Positions 1-36,540 are shown, counted from the first letter of the stretch. The stretch: 64,000 nt of DNA from Eublepharis macularius (GCF_028583425.1 NC_072805.1:16068001-16132000), one strand, 5' to 3'. Program-made: numbers and translations. The notes: a model not told the origin generated them from the letters alone.

Positions 1-114
1 TTGGCCTTAAGGTTTGGACTTGAACCACCCTGCTTGGGCTGGCCCAGCCCGTGACAGCAGGTTAAAATGGGGAAGGGGAGAGTACTGTGAGTGTGGCTCT
101 CCTGCCTGAGCCAC

Positions 115-450
115 CTCTCTGTTCTGCAGGTCACAAGTCTTTCTGGCGTACTGTACTCTTGTTTGGATAAGATAAGGGAGGAGAAAGCCAGACATGTCTT
201 TGGGCAGGGCACTGGCCCAAAGTGCTCGTACAGGAGAAAAGCAGGATATAAATTAAGTAGGCAAGCAAACAAATATTGTTCTTTAAAAGTCTGTTGCCCT
301 TAAAAAGTCTGTTGCATAGACTCGGGAAGATGGGCGGAATTGCAGTTTGTTCAGGCAAGTGGCCTGTCCAAAGGCACGTCTAGCTTTCTCATCCCTTATC
401 CAACCAAGAGCACAGCATACCACAAAGACATGTGACCTGCAGAACAAACA
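115..450. repeat. Inverted repeat pair (arms about 115-215 and 345-450)
   Basis: The segment around 120-210, containing TTGGATAAGATAAGGGA, reappears reverse-complemented around 345-445 with scattered differences. The arms are roughly 100 bp with a spacer of about 130 bp. It could be a decayed palindromic transposon, and I do not recognise a family. Confidence 0.6.
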
Positions 451-1500
451 GGTGGCTCAAGCAGGAGAGCCAAGCTTCGGGCTGCAGAGAAGGGGAGCCG
501 ACACAAAGTCTTTATCCAAGTTGACCTCCAACAGAAGACCTTCCAAGCCCCCCAATATGACAGCAGACATGGGTTGTATACAAAGACCCATCCACCCAGG
601 TCACCCATCCCAAGTGGTTTTCTGTGTGCATAGATCTGGAACCCACAGAGCTGCAAAAAAGCAAAAGGAAGTCATGTGTCATGAAAAGGAAGAGCCAGAA
701 TTAGGTCTTTGCTGTTGTCCAGGTTAGGCACATGGACAGCAGATGAAGCAAGTAGGGGACAGGGAACACAAGCCAGGAGGTGTACCATAGTGAGGAACAA
801 GCCAAGGGTCAGAGCCATGAAATAAAAGTCTGCTCCACTGGTGAGTGACCTTGTTTTACCAATCGACTGCTTTTCTGAGCATGTGTGCAGAGAGGGAAGC
901 AGTATGGCACCCTTGTTCCCAACACATGCGCACTAGGAGCAGGTCCTTCCAAAAAGCCTCAGCAGAAATGTGACACCATAGAGCTGAGCCTCTAAAGCTG
1001 CTGTTCTCCAGAGGAACTGATCTCTGTAGCCTGAGGATCACCTGTAATTCTGGGAGAATTCCAGAACCCAGCTGAAGGTTGGCACTTGTAGTCCCACAAC
1101 CCGTAGATTGAAGATCATACACCTCCGACTAACACACAGGAAAGTGTGCGGAGAGGTTCCTGAAAACAGTCACTAAGGTCACCAAAAAAGACCAACTCAG
1201 AAGGGTTCATCTGGACAGCTAATCATTTCTGCCAGACCAAGAATGACTTCATTTCTAATCTCTTCACCTTTGTCGTAGTGACATATTTAAAATTCATGCC
1301 TTAGTAGAATCCTCACTCTGAAGTAGTGAAATACACTTGGGCTGGGAACCAGCCTTTGTTCCCTGTCCATCTTGCCTTTCCTACTTTGAAACTTAGAATT
1401 CCTACCATTTCCCCACTTCTGCAGAGAGATTTTCAAGGATAAAAAAGGACTGTATTTTTGTTTTTCAGAATAAAACACCAAGCAAACCTTAAAGGAGATA

Positions 1501-1757
1501 AGAGAGCCAGTTTGGTGTAGTGGTTAAGAGCAGCAGGACTCTAATCTGGAGAACCGGGTTTGATTCCCCACTCCTCCACTTGAAGCCAGCTGAGTGACCT
1601 TGGGTCAGTCACAGCTTCTAGGAGCTCTCTCAGCCCCACCCACCTCACAGGATGTTTGTTGTGGGGATAATAATGGCATACTTTGTAAGCTGCTCTGAGT
1701 GGGCATTAAGTTGTCCTGAAGGGCGGTATATAAATCAAACGTTATTATTATTATTAT
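1501..1757 (+). mobile_element. tRNA-derived SINE with L2-type tail
   Basis: The head has pol III promoter boxes (GTGTAGTGGTTAAGAGC as A box, GGTTTGATTCC as B box). The body is a conserved lizard-type sequence, and the tail GGGCGGTATATAAAT followed by TTA repeats matches the 3' end of the L2-type LINE at 22701-24428. Full length. Confidence 0.85.
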
Positions 1758-3119
1758 GGATGGCGTGTCTTATCACTTTAAACAGAAATACAACCCCCTT
1801 AAACTGTTGTTCAGCTTATCTGAACATCCAGGACGACTCCCTGAATGAGCTCACCAGCTTCTTGACCAAGTTCACAGCTGCGCCTGACAGCTACCACAGT
1901 CATCAAATCAGTCCCAAAAACGAATGCACCTTTTCACGAGATTATTTTCCTGTCCTTCCTTAGTTCATTTCCTCAAGCGTTCTTTTCCTCGTATTGCTTT
2001 CGGAGAAAGTTATCTGGAGAAGCAATCCATGGAAGGTCATGGGCAGGCCACAGGTCAGCAAAGAGGTACTTACTTTTTCATCTTTCTCCACACGGACTGT
2101 GGTAAATTCCTGGAATTGCAAGAGAAACCGCAACAGGGGATTCATTTGTACACTTATGGACACAGAGCTAAGCATGTTCTCCTGCTGCATTCTGATCTAA
2201 GCAGAGCCCTTGAATGCTTAAACGTGTTCCCTTTTTCAAGGCTGCCCATTAATAACAACAGCAGCAGCAGCATCCCTATATTCCACCCTTCTGGACAGAT
2301 TAGTATCACACTCAGTGCAGTGAAGTCAGTGTTATGATTACCCCCACAATACAGTTGGGGAGCTGGGGCTGAGAGGACTGGCTTACACCTGCAGACCTCA
2401 TGGCAGTAGTGACAGTCCATCCACCAGAGTGCTGATTCACAGTCCAGCCACTTGACTACTATGCTACAGTAGCTCTACTCTATGCTGCTTGCAACAATAA
2501 GTCACCTTCATTCAACAAAAAATAACTTCAAAGGGAGACTCCTGGTGATTCCAAGGTTAATTCTATTAATTTAGAACTCGCTCAAAAAGGGGACAGTTTC
2601 ACTGTGTTTTATCTTGCAATCTGAGTTTGGCATGGAAATGTCACAGCTTGTGCTTTTGCATTTCAGAGCTATTTTCCCCCAGTGTTTACACAGACACACA
2701 CGCGCACAAAAACATACACAAACTCCACTTTATGTAGTTATGTAATATGCATGGGTAGCATTTCATTCATCTGAGAGAGTTCATGAAAAACTTCTGTCAA
2801 AATAAATATGTTAGTCTTGGATTCTTTACAGAAATAATTTGGTTTTGCTGTGACATAACATATTAGCTAAGCCTGCCATATCTGTTTTTATTAATTCTTT
2901 TACATTTTTCTGGACTGCGACCATGGAAATAAATGACTTCTTAACAGAAATCTCTGACCTTACCTAGCTACAGCTACAGTGTTATTTTCCAGCCATCATA
3001 ACAAAGTGTGTTTATTTAGTTTGTATTAATAATTCTACATCTTACAAGTAAAGACCAGGAACATAGTCCAAAATGGCATCCTGTCTTGAAGTCTCTCACA
3101 CACACACACCCAACACGCA

Positions 3120-3500
3120 GCAATGATTACCACAAAGTGCAGGCAACTGCAGAGCTCTACCGTATTGCCAAGTAGAGAACTTCGTTGACATGCATGCTGA
3201 AGGTACCTATAAAGTTCTGCATCACTGCAAACTGAAGGCAACTGCAGAGCTCTCTGGCATTGCAAACTGCAGGCTCCAACAGAGCTCTGCAGCAGTACCA
3301 GAAGAAGGCACCTGCAAAGCTCTGCTTTGGTGCAAGGTGCAGAGCTCTTTGGCAGGGCAAACTGCAGTCTCCAACAGAGCTCTGCAGCAGTGCCAGAAGA
3401 AGGCACCTGCACAGCTCTTCATTGGTGTAAGCTGCTAGCAACTGCAGAGCTCTTTGGCAGGGCAAACTGTAGGCACCTACACAGCTGTGCAGTGCTGCAA
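3120..3500. repeat. Minisatellite, roughly 110-bp unit rich in GCAGAGCTCT
   Basis: About three imperfect tandem copies share GCAGAGCTCTTTGGCAGGGCAA, CTCCAACAGAGCTCTGCAG and GAAGAAGGCACCTGCA blocks. Open frames on both strands are by-products of the repetition. Confidence 0.75.
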
Positions 3501-3892
3501 AGTCCAAGCATCTTCCTAAGTGCCAGCATTCTGGTCAAATATGAGTTGGACCTCAGAGGAGAACTGAACTCTGCTACACAGTTTGAATTCAAAACAACAT
3601 GAACTAAATCATTGGACAGTTCAGAATGAAAATTCAATGTTTCCTGTTGGCATTCCTTCCAGTCACAGTAGGCAGTCTACATCAAGCGTGCCCTTCAGAT
3701 ACTGGGAAAGGAGTGTACGAAGCAGTCAACGTTCGAACTAACCCGTTATGAAACCAGAGGCAACATGAATGACCAATTACATAACCTTCATTGTATGTGT
3801 GACAATGCCCTTACTACTTTTCCTTAAACTTAGGAAAAAATGGTGCTTTTGTGCCTCCATAAAACTGGTTATTAAACTGTATAAACACATGA

Positions 3893-4116
3893 GATCCAGT
3901 CTGGTGTGCTGGTTTGAGCGTCAGACTAGGATCTGGGAGACCCAGGTTCGAGTGGTGCTGTGGAAGCTCGCTGGGTGACCTTGGGCCAGTGACATGCTCT
4001 CAGCCTACCCTACCTCACAGGCTTGTAGTGACAACAGAATGGAGAAAGAGAGAACAATGTAAGACAGTCTGGGTCTCCACTGGGGAGAATAGTGGAGTTT
4101 AGATTAAATAAATAAA
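3893..4116 (+). mobile_element. tRNA-derived SINE, second subtype
   Basis: The sequence has a tRNA-like head (GTGTGCTGGTTTGAGCGTC, B box CCAGGTTCGAG), then GGAAGCTCGCTGGGTGACCTTGG, and ends in an AAATAAATAAAT tail. A relative lies at 48730-48930. Confidence 0.75.
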
Positions 4117-4174
4117 TGACATTATAATGCTCTTCATCACCCTGTCTCCATTTACCAATGATGTAGAGCAGGGA

Positions 4175-4391
4175 GGGGGATTCCGCATGATCAATTTTGA
4201 TCGGACTTTCTGAGCAGTCATGCCGCGGTGGACAAATAAGTCGGGGGAAGCAGGATGGAAAAAAAACCGGACAAAACGTGCAGTGACTTCGAATCTGCTG
4301 CTAGGATTGCCTTCCCACGTGTGGAAACACAAGAAAAAATCGAGGTCATTTAGAAGCTGAAGCAGGGAAAACCATTTGTGCGGAATCACCC
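4175..4391. mobile_element. Possible short terminal-inverted-repeat element
   Basis: The left end GGGGGATTCCGCATG matches the reverse complement of the right end TGTGCGGAATCACCC at 12 of 15 positions. I could not find a clear target duplication, so the boundaries are uncertain. Confidence 0.35.
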
Positions 4392-4544
4392 GGAAAGAAT
4401 ACATGACATCATAAGAAAGACTGGATATTACCCCATGTGATGTGGAGGGAGGGACTTGACATTGGGCACCATTTTCGGCATCAGGCCTGTGTTGTTCGTA
4501 ACATGAGGTCTATACAAAAGACTACCAAATTGCAATATGTTTAC

Positions 4545-29114
<24,570 letters not shown>

Positions 29115-29157
29115 GGTGAGTCTGCCGAGAGACACCTGTAATGCAAGTGCTGGATCT

Positions 29158-29166
29158 CTTTATATA
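29158..29166 (-). promoter_or_regulatory. TATA box of gene B
   Basis: TATATAAAG on the minus strand lies about 45 bases upstream of the preferred ATG (29114). That predicts transcription starting near 29130-29135 and a short 5' UTR. It is the best promoter match next to either esterase gene. Confidence 0.65.
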
Positions 29167-29835
29167 GTCCGCTGAAGTCCAAGGTTCTCTTGAGATAGAT
29201 AATAGAATTATATTGAACTTCAGCCCTTGGCAGCTCCGCAGGCTGAGGTTAATATATCAAGCAACTTATTGGAAATGGGCCAGAAAAGTAGCTCCGCCTT
29301 CTCTGGCAGTCAAAAGGATTTCAAACTCCAAAGAAGCCCAACAGAGAAAAAGCTCTGGAAACCACTAGGTGAATTTATTCTTGTGCAGTGATTGGACCAC
29401 AGGAGGACACAAGTTGCCAGCTCAGCTGGCTTTTATTAAAAGCTGCTCTGTGAGTCCCAGGAAATGAGCTAAAAATCATGGAGGATAACTGTAGTACTGT
29501 AAATCTGGAAGTCCTTGGATTTGAATCTGCCATGAGGGTGGCCTTAGAGAACCTGTTCGTTCTTGACCTTAGTGCCCACTCCCCCATCTACTGTATATGG
29601 CAACAGATCTGCAGCTGTACAGGATGGTTTTAAGGACTGCAACAAAAAAGAATATGAGAAGGGCTTTCATACTCTATAAAATGTGAATTATCATCAGTGT
29701 AAGTTGAAAGCCTCTAGTGAAATGCAAGGAGGGGAAAAGTATAAAGACGCCCACCTTATGCACTAATAACAGTCTGTGATTTCCAGTTTTGTTGACCCCA
29801 TGGACACTTTTGGCCTTTTGAGTGGGTGCCCCACG

Positions 29836-30268
29836 CAATGTAGGGCTGTATTGTAACAAAATGGTTCAGGAAGATACTCAAGTAAGGGGTCAACAAAGAC
29901 TGCAGTCAACAAAAACTGCAGTCTTTACTACTACTGTGTATAGTTTGTGCTGTTTGATGCTATAAGTAGGATTCTACTATGCAATTTTTGCATTGTTTAA
30001 TGCATTATGTTAATACTTATGCTTTGCTTCAGTTCTGTTTTCAGATTTCTGCTAGGCTTCAGATCCCTACAGTCCAAATCTTATTGCATTGTTCATTGGA
30101 TGTCACATCCTGTTGATCGTACCAATTTAACCTGTGTAATCTGCCTTGGGAAAGGCAGACTGTAAATAAAGTAAACAGAATCCTATTATATAAAAGGCAA
30201 GCCGTACTGGTGACGACTCACCTTTTACCTTGGTGTGCCTCCAGAGGGCACCGCCACTGCAGGAAGGT
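29836..30268 (+). repeat. Dispersed repeat, copy 1 of a pair (LINE 3'-like)
   Basis: About 430 bp, from GTAGGGCTGTATTGTAACAAAATGG to GGGCACCGCCACTGCAGGAAGG, recurs at high identity at 42343-42772 in the same orientation. TGTGTAATCTGCCTTGGGAAAGGCAGACTGTAAATAAA resembles the end of an L2/CR1-type LINE. Confidence 0.75.
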
Positions 30269-30576
30269 TATAATACACTGGCTGTTATAATACACTGTCT
30301 TTCTTCTGTGTGAGCCCAAGGCTGCTGACCCAATGGGTGGGCTGAGTTGAGTGATCTTCCTGTTGACCTCCTCAATTTCTAATTCTTCAGGCATGGACCT
30401 ATTTTCCTCAGGATAGAAAAGGGAAGATTCCTAAACCTAACAGATGATTTGGGGGATGTTTTCAGAAGAAGATTGAGACTTGGAAGAGCAGCTGTGAGGG
30501 AGCTAGAGAAGATCCATAAAGAGGTTTCTCTGGGAACCAAGATCAAGGTAATCCAAACTGTGGTATTTCCCGTTAC

Positions 30577-31431
30577 TAGACATGGGCACAAACTGCATTA
30601 CGAACTTCAAAAACCCACGAAATTGGCGATCGCGATCCAGCAGTTCGTGATTGTCCATGGCAAATGAACCAGTGTTTGGAAGAAGCCTGGTTCGGTGCAT
30701 TTGGCCACGGTTCGGGAAGCCAGACAGTCAGGTGCCATCAATCAATTCCCCTGGAAATGGAGCCAGGGGAATGCCTGAACTCTGTCTGCGCTCCTTCTGT
30801 CGCCCTGGAAACCCAAATCGAAGCCCAGCTTACCTTGATTGGCAGGTCTTCCTTCCAACCATGGAGCTGCAAAGTGGTTACAAGTTGGGCGAAGACACCC
30901 GGGGGGAGGGAGTGGGGAGGGGGTGTTCTGTAGCCACGGGCACTCCAATCTCATCCCTGCAAACCCTGATAGGCAGCTCTGACGGCCAAACACAGACCTC
31001 CTGCGTTGCTCTATGGGACCTCAGCTTATAAAAAGCACTGCGCTCCTAGGCTGGCTTTCACTTTCAGTTAGCAGTGGAGTGTGAGAGCTGTTGCTTGCTA
31101 CTTGCTAGCCTTTGGGGAGAGACAGAGAGAGTATAATTGAGCTTGGATTTTTGTGGGAGTTTCCTGGGGGCCTCGAATTGGAGAGGGTATAACTCCAAGA
31201 TCCCTATTGCAATCTTGACCAAACTTGGGTGCTGGCTGGAGGAGAGCCTGCTACACACTCCATGTGAATATGGGCTTTCTAAGTGCAATGGGGGCCATTC
31301 TGAGCACCATGAACCACGAACTGGTTTGGCAACGGGAAATGTCCATTGCAGTTTGCGACTTTGGGATTGTCATCAGCACCAAACCACAAACCGTGGATTC
31401 ATTAAATTTTTTGGGTTTGTGCCCATGTCTA
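30577..31431. mobile_element. hAT element inserted in the Bov-B LINE
   Basis: The terminal inverted repeats are TAGACATGGGCACAAAC and GTTTGTGCCCATGTCTA. CCCGTTAC (30569-30576) and CCCATTAC (31432-31439) form an 8-bp duplication with one change. LINE sequence is continuous across it. It is 855 bp long with no transposase frame. Confidence 0.85.
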
Positions 31432-31653
31432 CCCATTACTATGTAGAGATGTGAACGTTGGACAGTGAAGAAAGCTGATAGGAAGAAAATTGAGTCATTT
31501 GAAATGTGGTGCTGGAGGAGAGTTTGTAGATGCCATGGACAGCCAAAAAGACAAATAAGCGGGTACTAGATCCACTCAAGCCTGAATTCTCCCTAGAAGC
31601 TAAAATGACAAAACTAAGACTATTGTACTTTGGTCACATCATGGGAAGACATT

Positions 31654-31811
31654 GGCCATTTCCACACGGCTTACCTTGTTCCGGAAAACAGCGAAATCTC
31701 ACGCAAAGATGCTGTTATAGCACAAGAAGACGCGATAACAGCGTCCTCTCGCGCAATTTCGCACAAGATTTCACTGTTTTCCGGAACAAGGTAAGCCATG
31801 TGGAAACAGCC
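31654..31811. mobile_element. Palindromic MITE, GGCC-ended family, copy 2
   Basis: The arms GGCCATTTCCACACGGCTTACC and GGTAAGCCATGTGGAAACAGCC, with CGGAAAACAG inner matches, flank a 40-60 bp centre. ATT occurs on both sides. It is inserted in Bov-B coding sequence. Confidence 0.8.
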
Positions 31812-32551
31812 ATTCTCTGAAAAAGTCTTTAATGCTAGGAAAAGTGGAAGGCAGTAGGAAAAGAGGAAGACCTAAAACGAGATGGCTGGACTCAATAAAA
31901 GAAGCCACATCCTCCAGTTTGCAGGGTCTGAGCAAGTCTATTAATGATAGGACGTTTTGGAGGTCTTTCCCTCATGAGGTCGCCGTAGGTCAGAGGCAAC
32001 TTGATGGCACATAACACACACACACTGCAAATATCCAGAGCCGTGTGCCAGGGTGAGAGGAGGGTTTTCCAGAAGTGTTTTTTCCCCCTTCGCTATCCTT
32101 TGTAGTAAAGGCAATCTTGTCCCTTAGCAAAAACATCTTCATAGAGGCCAAACTTTCAATGCTTTCCTTTCCCCCTCAGCAATATGACAAAATCATCCAT
32201 TTCTGCAGCCTCGTTGTATTTGAACTATCAGAGCTGGTTTCTCTCAAATGCAGTGCTCTTCCTGGGCTTCGGGTAGGCCTTAAAGGCTATTAAAGCTTCT
32301 ACTTGGATTTTGTTGATAGGTCTGAAACATCCTATGCATATAATAGGTTATATCATACCCCATTTCTCAGCCAGGTTTGGAGCCTTCCTCTCTCTTATAA
32401 GTGTGACTTGTATGCGTGGGCAGAATTTTAGAACTGGGACGGATCCGGCCCAAGTCTGGAACGTGGAGCCAGCTTTTAGCTTGGTAAAAGCTTCCAAAGG
32501 CCCTCACAAGTTAAGTTTCATTTCTTAGGGGCTGGCAGAAGAACTCACCCT

Positions 32552-33624
32552 TTGTGACAGAAACCAGATAAAGTCATAAAATAGCTACCAATTGGCAGAG
32601 AGCCCCTTTGGCGGTTGTTGTGGGTTTTCCGGGCTGTATTGCCGTGGTCTTGGCATTGTGGTTCCTGACGTTTCGCCAGCAGCTGTGGCTGGCATCTTCA
32701 GAGGTGTAGCACTTGTGACAGCTTAAGGACCAGCAGGTCCTTGCTACACCTCTGAAGATGCCAGTCACAGCTGCTGGCGAAACGTCAGGAACCACAATGC
32801 CAAGACCACGGCAATACAGCCCGGAAAACCCACAACAACCATCGTTCTCCGGCCATGAAAGCCTTCGACAATACAGCCCCTTTGGCCTTTGCATGTAAAT
32901 TGCAATAGAACAGGACAGATAAGCACTGGAATTGTTGCTATCTCCAGGAGGAAAAGGGTGACCCAAGTTGGGACCTAGCAAAGTGTGAAAATTTCTTTTG
33001 TAACTAACAACTTTAGCTAGAACATATATCAAGTTAGCTGTCCATCTCAAAGAAGGGAATGTCCTGATTGATAGCCTTCCAACTTCTCCACGTCAGAACT
33101 GTTTGAAGAACAAAGTTTAACGCAATTGATGAGGTTATCAAACTATGCATTCCTCTGATATTCCATCTATAAAAGAGGGAAGCACAGAGCATTGGGGACC
33201 TTCCTCTTGCCAGGATGCATAGACCTGTTAGGTCCTGCGGCTTGCAGCGGGGGGGGGACGGGGGGGGGTCCAAGAGCTCTTGATTGATTGGGGGAAAGGA
33301 CATTGTAGTATCTCTGTCTTGTAGTTTATTGTGTCTTGCATGCTTACATGTGTATCTGCATCTATCTCTTAAGTGTCCAGTACCTGGTAGGGGCAGGCCC
33401 AGGACTGGTGCCTTGCCCCACCACCACCTTGTCATTCTCTTTTGCCTTTCAATAAAACTTCCAGTTTTGGTTAAGAACTTTGCTGTGCTGAGCAAATACT
33501 TTAGATCAGTGCTAGGGACAGAACAGCCAGTTTGCACTCATTACATGCCTTTGGTACGGGGCTGACCCTGCAAGGACCAGTGTCTGCCTGTGGGATCGGG
33601 TCCAGGCAGAAAATTCTCACCACG
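32552..33624 (+). mobile_element. 5' LTR of an endogenous retrovirus (left border uncertain)
   Basis: This region precedes the primer-binding site at 33628. It contains TATAAAAGAG near 33167 and CAATAAAACTT near 33450, placed as U3/R signals. Its last 65 bases recur at 36541-36605. The left end, possibly TGTGACAG at 32552, is a guess. A palindromic element sits inside at 32613-32874. Confidence 0.6.
32613..32874. mobile_element. Palindromic element with 12-bp target duplication, copy 2
   Basis: It is a longer version of 10532-10702 with the same ends (GGTTGTTGTGGGTTTTCCGG and TTCGACAATAC). The arms also include CACCTCTGAAGATGCCAG. AGCCCCTTTGGC flanks at 32601-32612 and 32875-32886. Confidence 0.8.
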
Positions 33625-33627
33625 ATC

Positions 33628-33645
33628 TGGTGCCGAAACCCAGGA
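33628..33645 (+). other. Retroviral primer-binding site, tRNA-Phe type
   Basis: TGGTGCCGAAACCCAGGA matches the complement of the tRNA-Phe 3' end with one difference. It marks the start of the internal region of the endogenous retrovirus. Confidence 0.75.
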
Positions 33646-33929
33646 CAGGCGCGTATCCAGCCCTGTCCAAAACTTCCGTCGCTTGAACTTTGAAGACTGG
33701 TAAGTTGTTTAACCCTTTTCTTGCTTTCCTGTATTTTCCTGGAAGAAGGGCATTGTCAGGTCTGTTGCCCACTGTCCCTCCATATTGTTGCCCAGCATAT
33801 GATATGTTGCAATAGCCTCTTGCACCTGCTCCCTGTTGCTTTCCAGATTCCAGGACGGTTCGAGCCCTTATCTCGGATGGCTCGCCGCAGCAGCCTTGGG
33901 ACAGCTCCTTCCATCCCGCTGCTGATTGT

Positions 33930-34141
33930 GGCCGATTCCAGATGAGTAACCTTAAGGCGCTTCATGCCGTCCTCTTCCGGATCGCGACGGGGAAAATGCG
34001 AAAAATCGCGTTTCCTCGCGCGAGTTTTGCGCGTCGTCGCGCAAAACTCGCACGAGGAAACGAGATTTTTCGCATTTTCCCCGTCGCGATCCGGAAGAGG
34101 ACGGCATGAAGCGCCTTAAGGTTAGTCATCTGGAATTGGCC
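33930..34141. mobile_element. Palindromic MITE, GGCC-ended family, copy 3
   Basis: It has nearly perfect arms of about 100 bp (GGCCGATTCCAGATGAGTAACC and its complement), rich in CG, with a short centre. TGT flanks both sides. It lies in the retroviral internal region. Confidence 0.82.
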
Positions 34142-34621
34142 TGTGTTCGGCTGGGAGAGCCGGAGGGGTGGGGGGACATGTGAACGGGTTGATATAATGT
34201 ATCCTGTACTCAATGCGTCATTCTTAACAAGAGACCTGTGTACAGCCAGATGCCTTTAACTGCTTCTGTGTAACCTATGGACATATGTATGGCGAAGCCT
34301 ATGATATCTCAACAAAGACCCATTTACTCAAGAGAGTTTGGATTTCTTGCTGCAAGGGTTGGGAGTCACCTTCAACGTATCCTGTCTTCCATAGACTGAC
34401 AGGCATGCCATTGTGAGAGTTGAAGGGCTGAGAAAGCTCCGGATAAAGAGAGTGTGTGCCTAGGCCAGTAGTTCCCGGGAGACCAGTGCAGGTTCACTGG
34501 CTGCCTGTGAAAGGTGTCTGTAGTCAGAGCCTAATTAAAGTTCCCTGGTTGGAGTTAAGGAGCATTTGCACTGCATCTAGGCAGCCTGCTCCAACTTGGA
34601 AGGGAAATTGGACCTCTCTCA

Positions 34622-34823
34622 GAGGCAAGCTACAAGTGATGCCTTATACAGGTTGGACACTTGTCAGCTTCCCTCAAGTTTTGATGGGAAATGTAGGCAT
34701 CCTGGTCTTGCAGCTGTAATGGAGAGCCAAGCTATAAAATCAGGACGCCGACATTTCCCATCAAAACTTGAGGGAAGCTGACAAGTGTCCAACCTGTATA
34801 AGGCGTCACTTGTAGCTTGGCTC
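34622..34823. mobile_element. Palindromic MITE, GAGCCAAGC family
   Basis: The ends are GAGGCAAGCTACAAGTGATG and CACTTGTAGCTTGGCTC, with TCA on both sides. The inner arms CCTCAAGTTTTGATGGGAAATG are inverted copies. It has the same 202-bp structure as 57125-57326 and 59103-59304. Confidence 0.85.
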
Positions 34824-34911
34824 TCACTTAGGAGAAGGGAGTTTTAGCCACCTTTGTGAGAGGGAAGGGGGACTTGGAGGTCTGCCAATATCTCACTAGC
34901 TCGTCGCCTGA

Positions 34912-35352
34912 GAGCCAAGCTACAAGTGACTTTTTTCACGTGGAGAACACTTGATCGTTTTTGCAAGTTTTCCTGGGAACTGAAGCCCCAGTGTCCTTCC
35001 CCTCACTGTAAGAATCGCTGCCTGAAGAGCCAGGGAAAGCCGGTGGCAGCAGCAGCTTTTGCAAATCGTTCCTCCAGCCACAGGCCTGCTCTCAACGATC
35101 GTTTGGGGGCGGGCAGCTGCTACTTTCTCCCTGGGCATCCTGCTTGGCTTCACCGACATGTCGGCTTTCTCCAGAGCAGCTCTCCGGGAGCAAGACACCC
35201 AGGGAGCTCTCGGGAGCTCTCTCAGCCCCACCCACCTCACAGGGTGTTTGTTGTGGGGATAATAATAACATACTTTGTAAACTGCTCTGAGTGAGCATTA
35301 AGTTGTCCTGAAGGGCGGTATATAAATTGAATATTGTTGTTGTTGTTGTTAT
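34912..35352. mobile_element. MITE end followed by SINE 3' part
   Basis: 34912 starts with GAGCCAAGCTACAAGTGAC after TGA but has no matching right end. 35208-35352 is the 3' half of the SINE family (CTCTCAGCCCCACCCACCTCACAGG to GGGCGGTATATAAATTG plus TTG repeats). Confidence 0.65.
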
Positions 35353-35359
35353 CTCTCAA

Positions 35360-36440
35360 ACAATATTCCAGTACAAGTTTATCCAAATTTGACTGGGGGA
35401 CAGCAAAATGATCCCATACGCACTTAGGTGCCTTGGTCCTCCATGGAGCTGTATCAGTTTAGAGCAAGACTCCCAGACCCAAAAGAGAACATTGAGGGTT
35501 ACATTAGAGAGCTGCAGGATCTAATTAATTTGTACACCCCATTGCCTGCAGATTTGGAAAAACTAGTGAAAATTACAACTATGCCTCATGAATTTACTCA
35601 AGTCATGCAGTTTCCTCGGACAGCCAACCAAGGGAGGACAGTTTGGCCCCAAGATACTCCAGCCCCAAATGCTGTAATTACAGACCAGATTTTACAGCAA
35701 GCAACTCAATTACAAGCCACTAGGCTTTGTGAGAAGCCTTCCCAAAATGAGTAGCCTGGGGAAAGATTAGAGATGTTAGGCAAAGAGAAAATGAATCTCC
35801 AAGGGAGTTTCTGGATAGATTAGAAAGTGCTGTTCACCAGCACTCTACTATTGACCCACAACAGCCAGACCAGGTGGGACAAATAGTTCCTTTAATTGTT
35901 AGATGGGCTAAATCCAAAAATAGGCTCTCAAATGAAGAGTACATTGGTGGGATGGCAGGATAAGACCATGCTTGACATTATGGCTGCAGCAACCCAGTTT
36001 TGGGACAATTTACTAGAAGAGAGACCACAAGAGAAAGAGGTAGCTAGGACCAGGGCTTTTTTCTGGGAAAAGAGGTGGTGGAGCTCAGTGGGTTGCCCTC
36101 AGAGAAAATGGTCACATGGCTGGTGGCCCCGCCCCCTGATCTCCAGACAGAGGGGTTTTGATTGCCCTCTGTCTGGAGATCAGGGGGCGGGGCCACCAGC
36201 CATGTGACCATTTTCAAGAGGTTCCAGAACTCCGTTCCACCGCGTTCCCTCTGAAAAAAAGCCCTGGCTAGGACAGTCATAGCTTTGCAAGTAGAAAAGC
36301 TGAAAAAGGAGCTGGAGGATAAAATAGAGACAGCTCCCAATCAGACTCCTAAGGAAAATCTCCCAGTAATTGCTGTTGCTTCATTAGCAGCCCCACAGGG
36401 ACAAACTCCTGTGGCAGTTTCATTTTGTACCTCAAGCACA
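35360..36440 (+). pseudogene. Endogenous retrovirus gag remnant (gammaretrovirus-like), broken
   Basis: The reading resembles the capsid region of gammaretroviral Gag. It includes a segment with ESPREFLDRLESAV, comparable to the conserved ESPxxFLERL motif near the end of capsid, and a lysine- and glutamate-rich coiled stretch beyond it. In-frame stops and frame changes near 35754 and 35900, and a hAT insertion at 36051-36266, disable it. No protease, polymerase or envelope sequence follows; it joins directly to LTR sequence at 36541. Confidence 0.7.
36051..36266. mobile_element. hAT element inserted in the gag remnant
   Basis: The ends are CAGGGCTTTTTTCTGGG and GAAAAAAAGCCCTG. GCTAGGAC is duplicated perfectly at 36043-36050 and 36267-36274. 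It belongs to the family at 8321-8642 and is younger than the retroviral insertion. Confidence 0.88.
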
Positions 36441-36540
36441 GGTTTTAGAGGGAGGGCAGCAGCCTGCCGCTTTCACTCCAAGGCGGCAAGGTTTCCACCC
36501 CCACCAGCGAGCGATGTCTTCTCCAGCACGGTCTTACCCA

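Larger units (their letters stand above)
30419..32025 (+). mobile_element. Bov-B LINE 3' part, broken by a hAT and a MITE
   Basis: ORF2 C-terminal readings are recognisable (FRRRLRLGRAAVRELEKI, KRGRPKTRWLDSIKEAT). The end GTCGCCGTAGGTCAGAGGCAACTTGATGGCAC plus an ACACAC tail is the Bov-B 3' terminus. Insertions at 30577-31431 and 31654-31811 split it. Confidence 0.85.

Noticed and set aside
2058..2120. Possible minus-strand exon between TTCCAG and GTAAG encoding EFTTVRVEKDE
   Set aside because: The splice-like ends are good, but the peptide matches no CES segment and the expected exon 8 motifs are absent.
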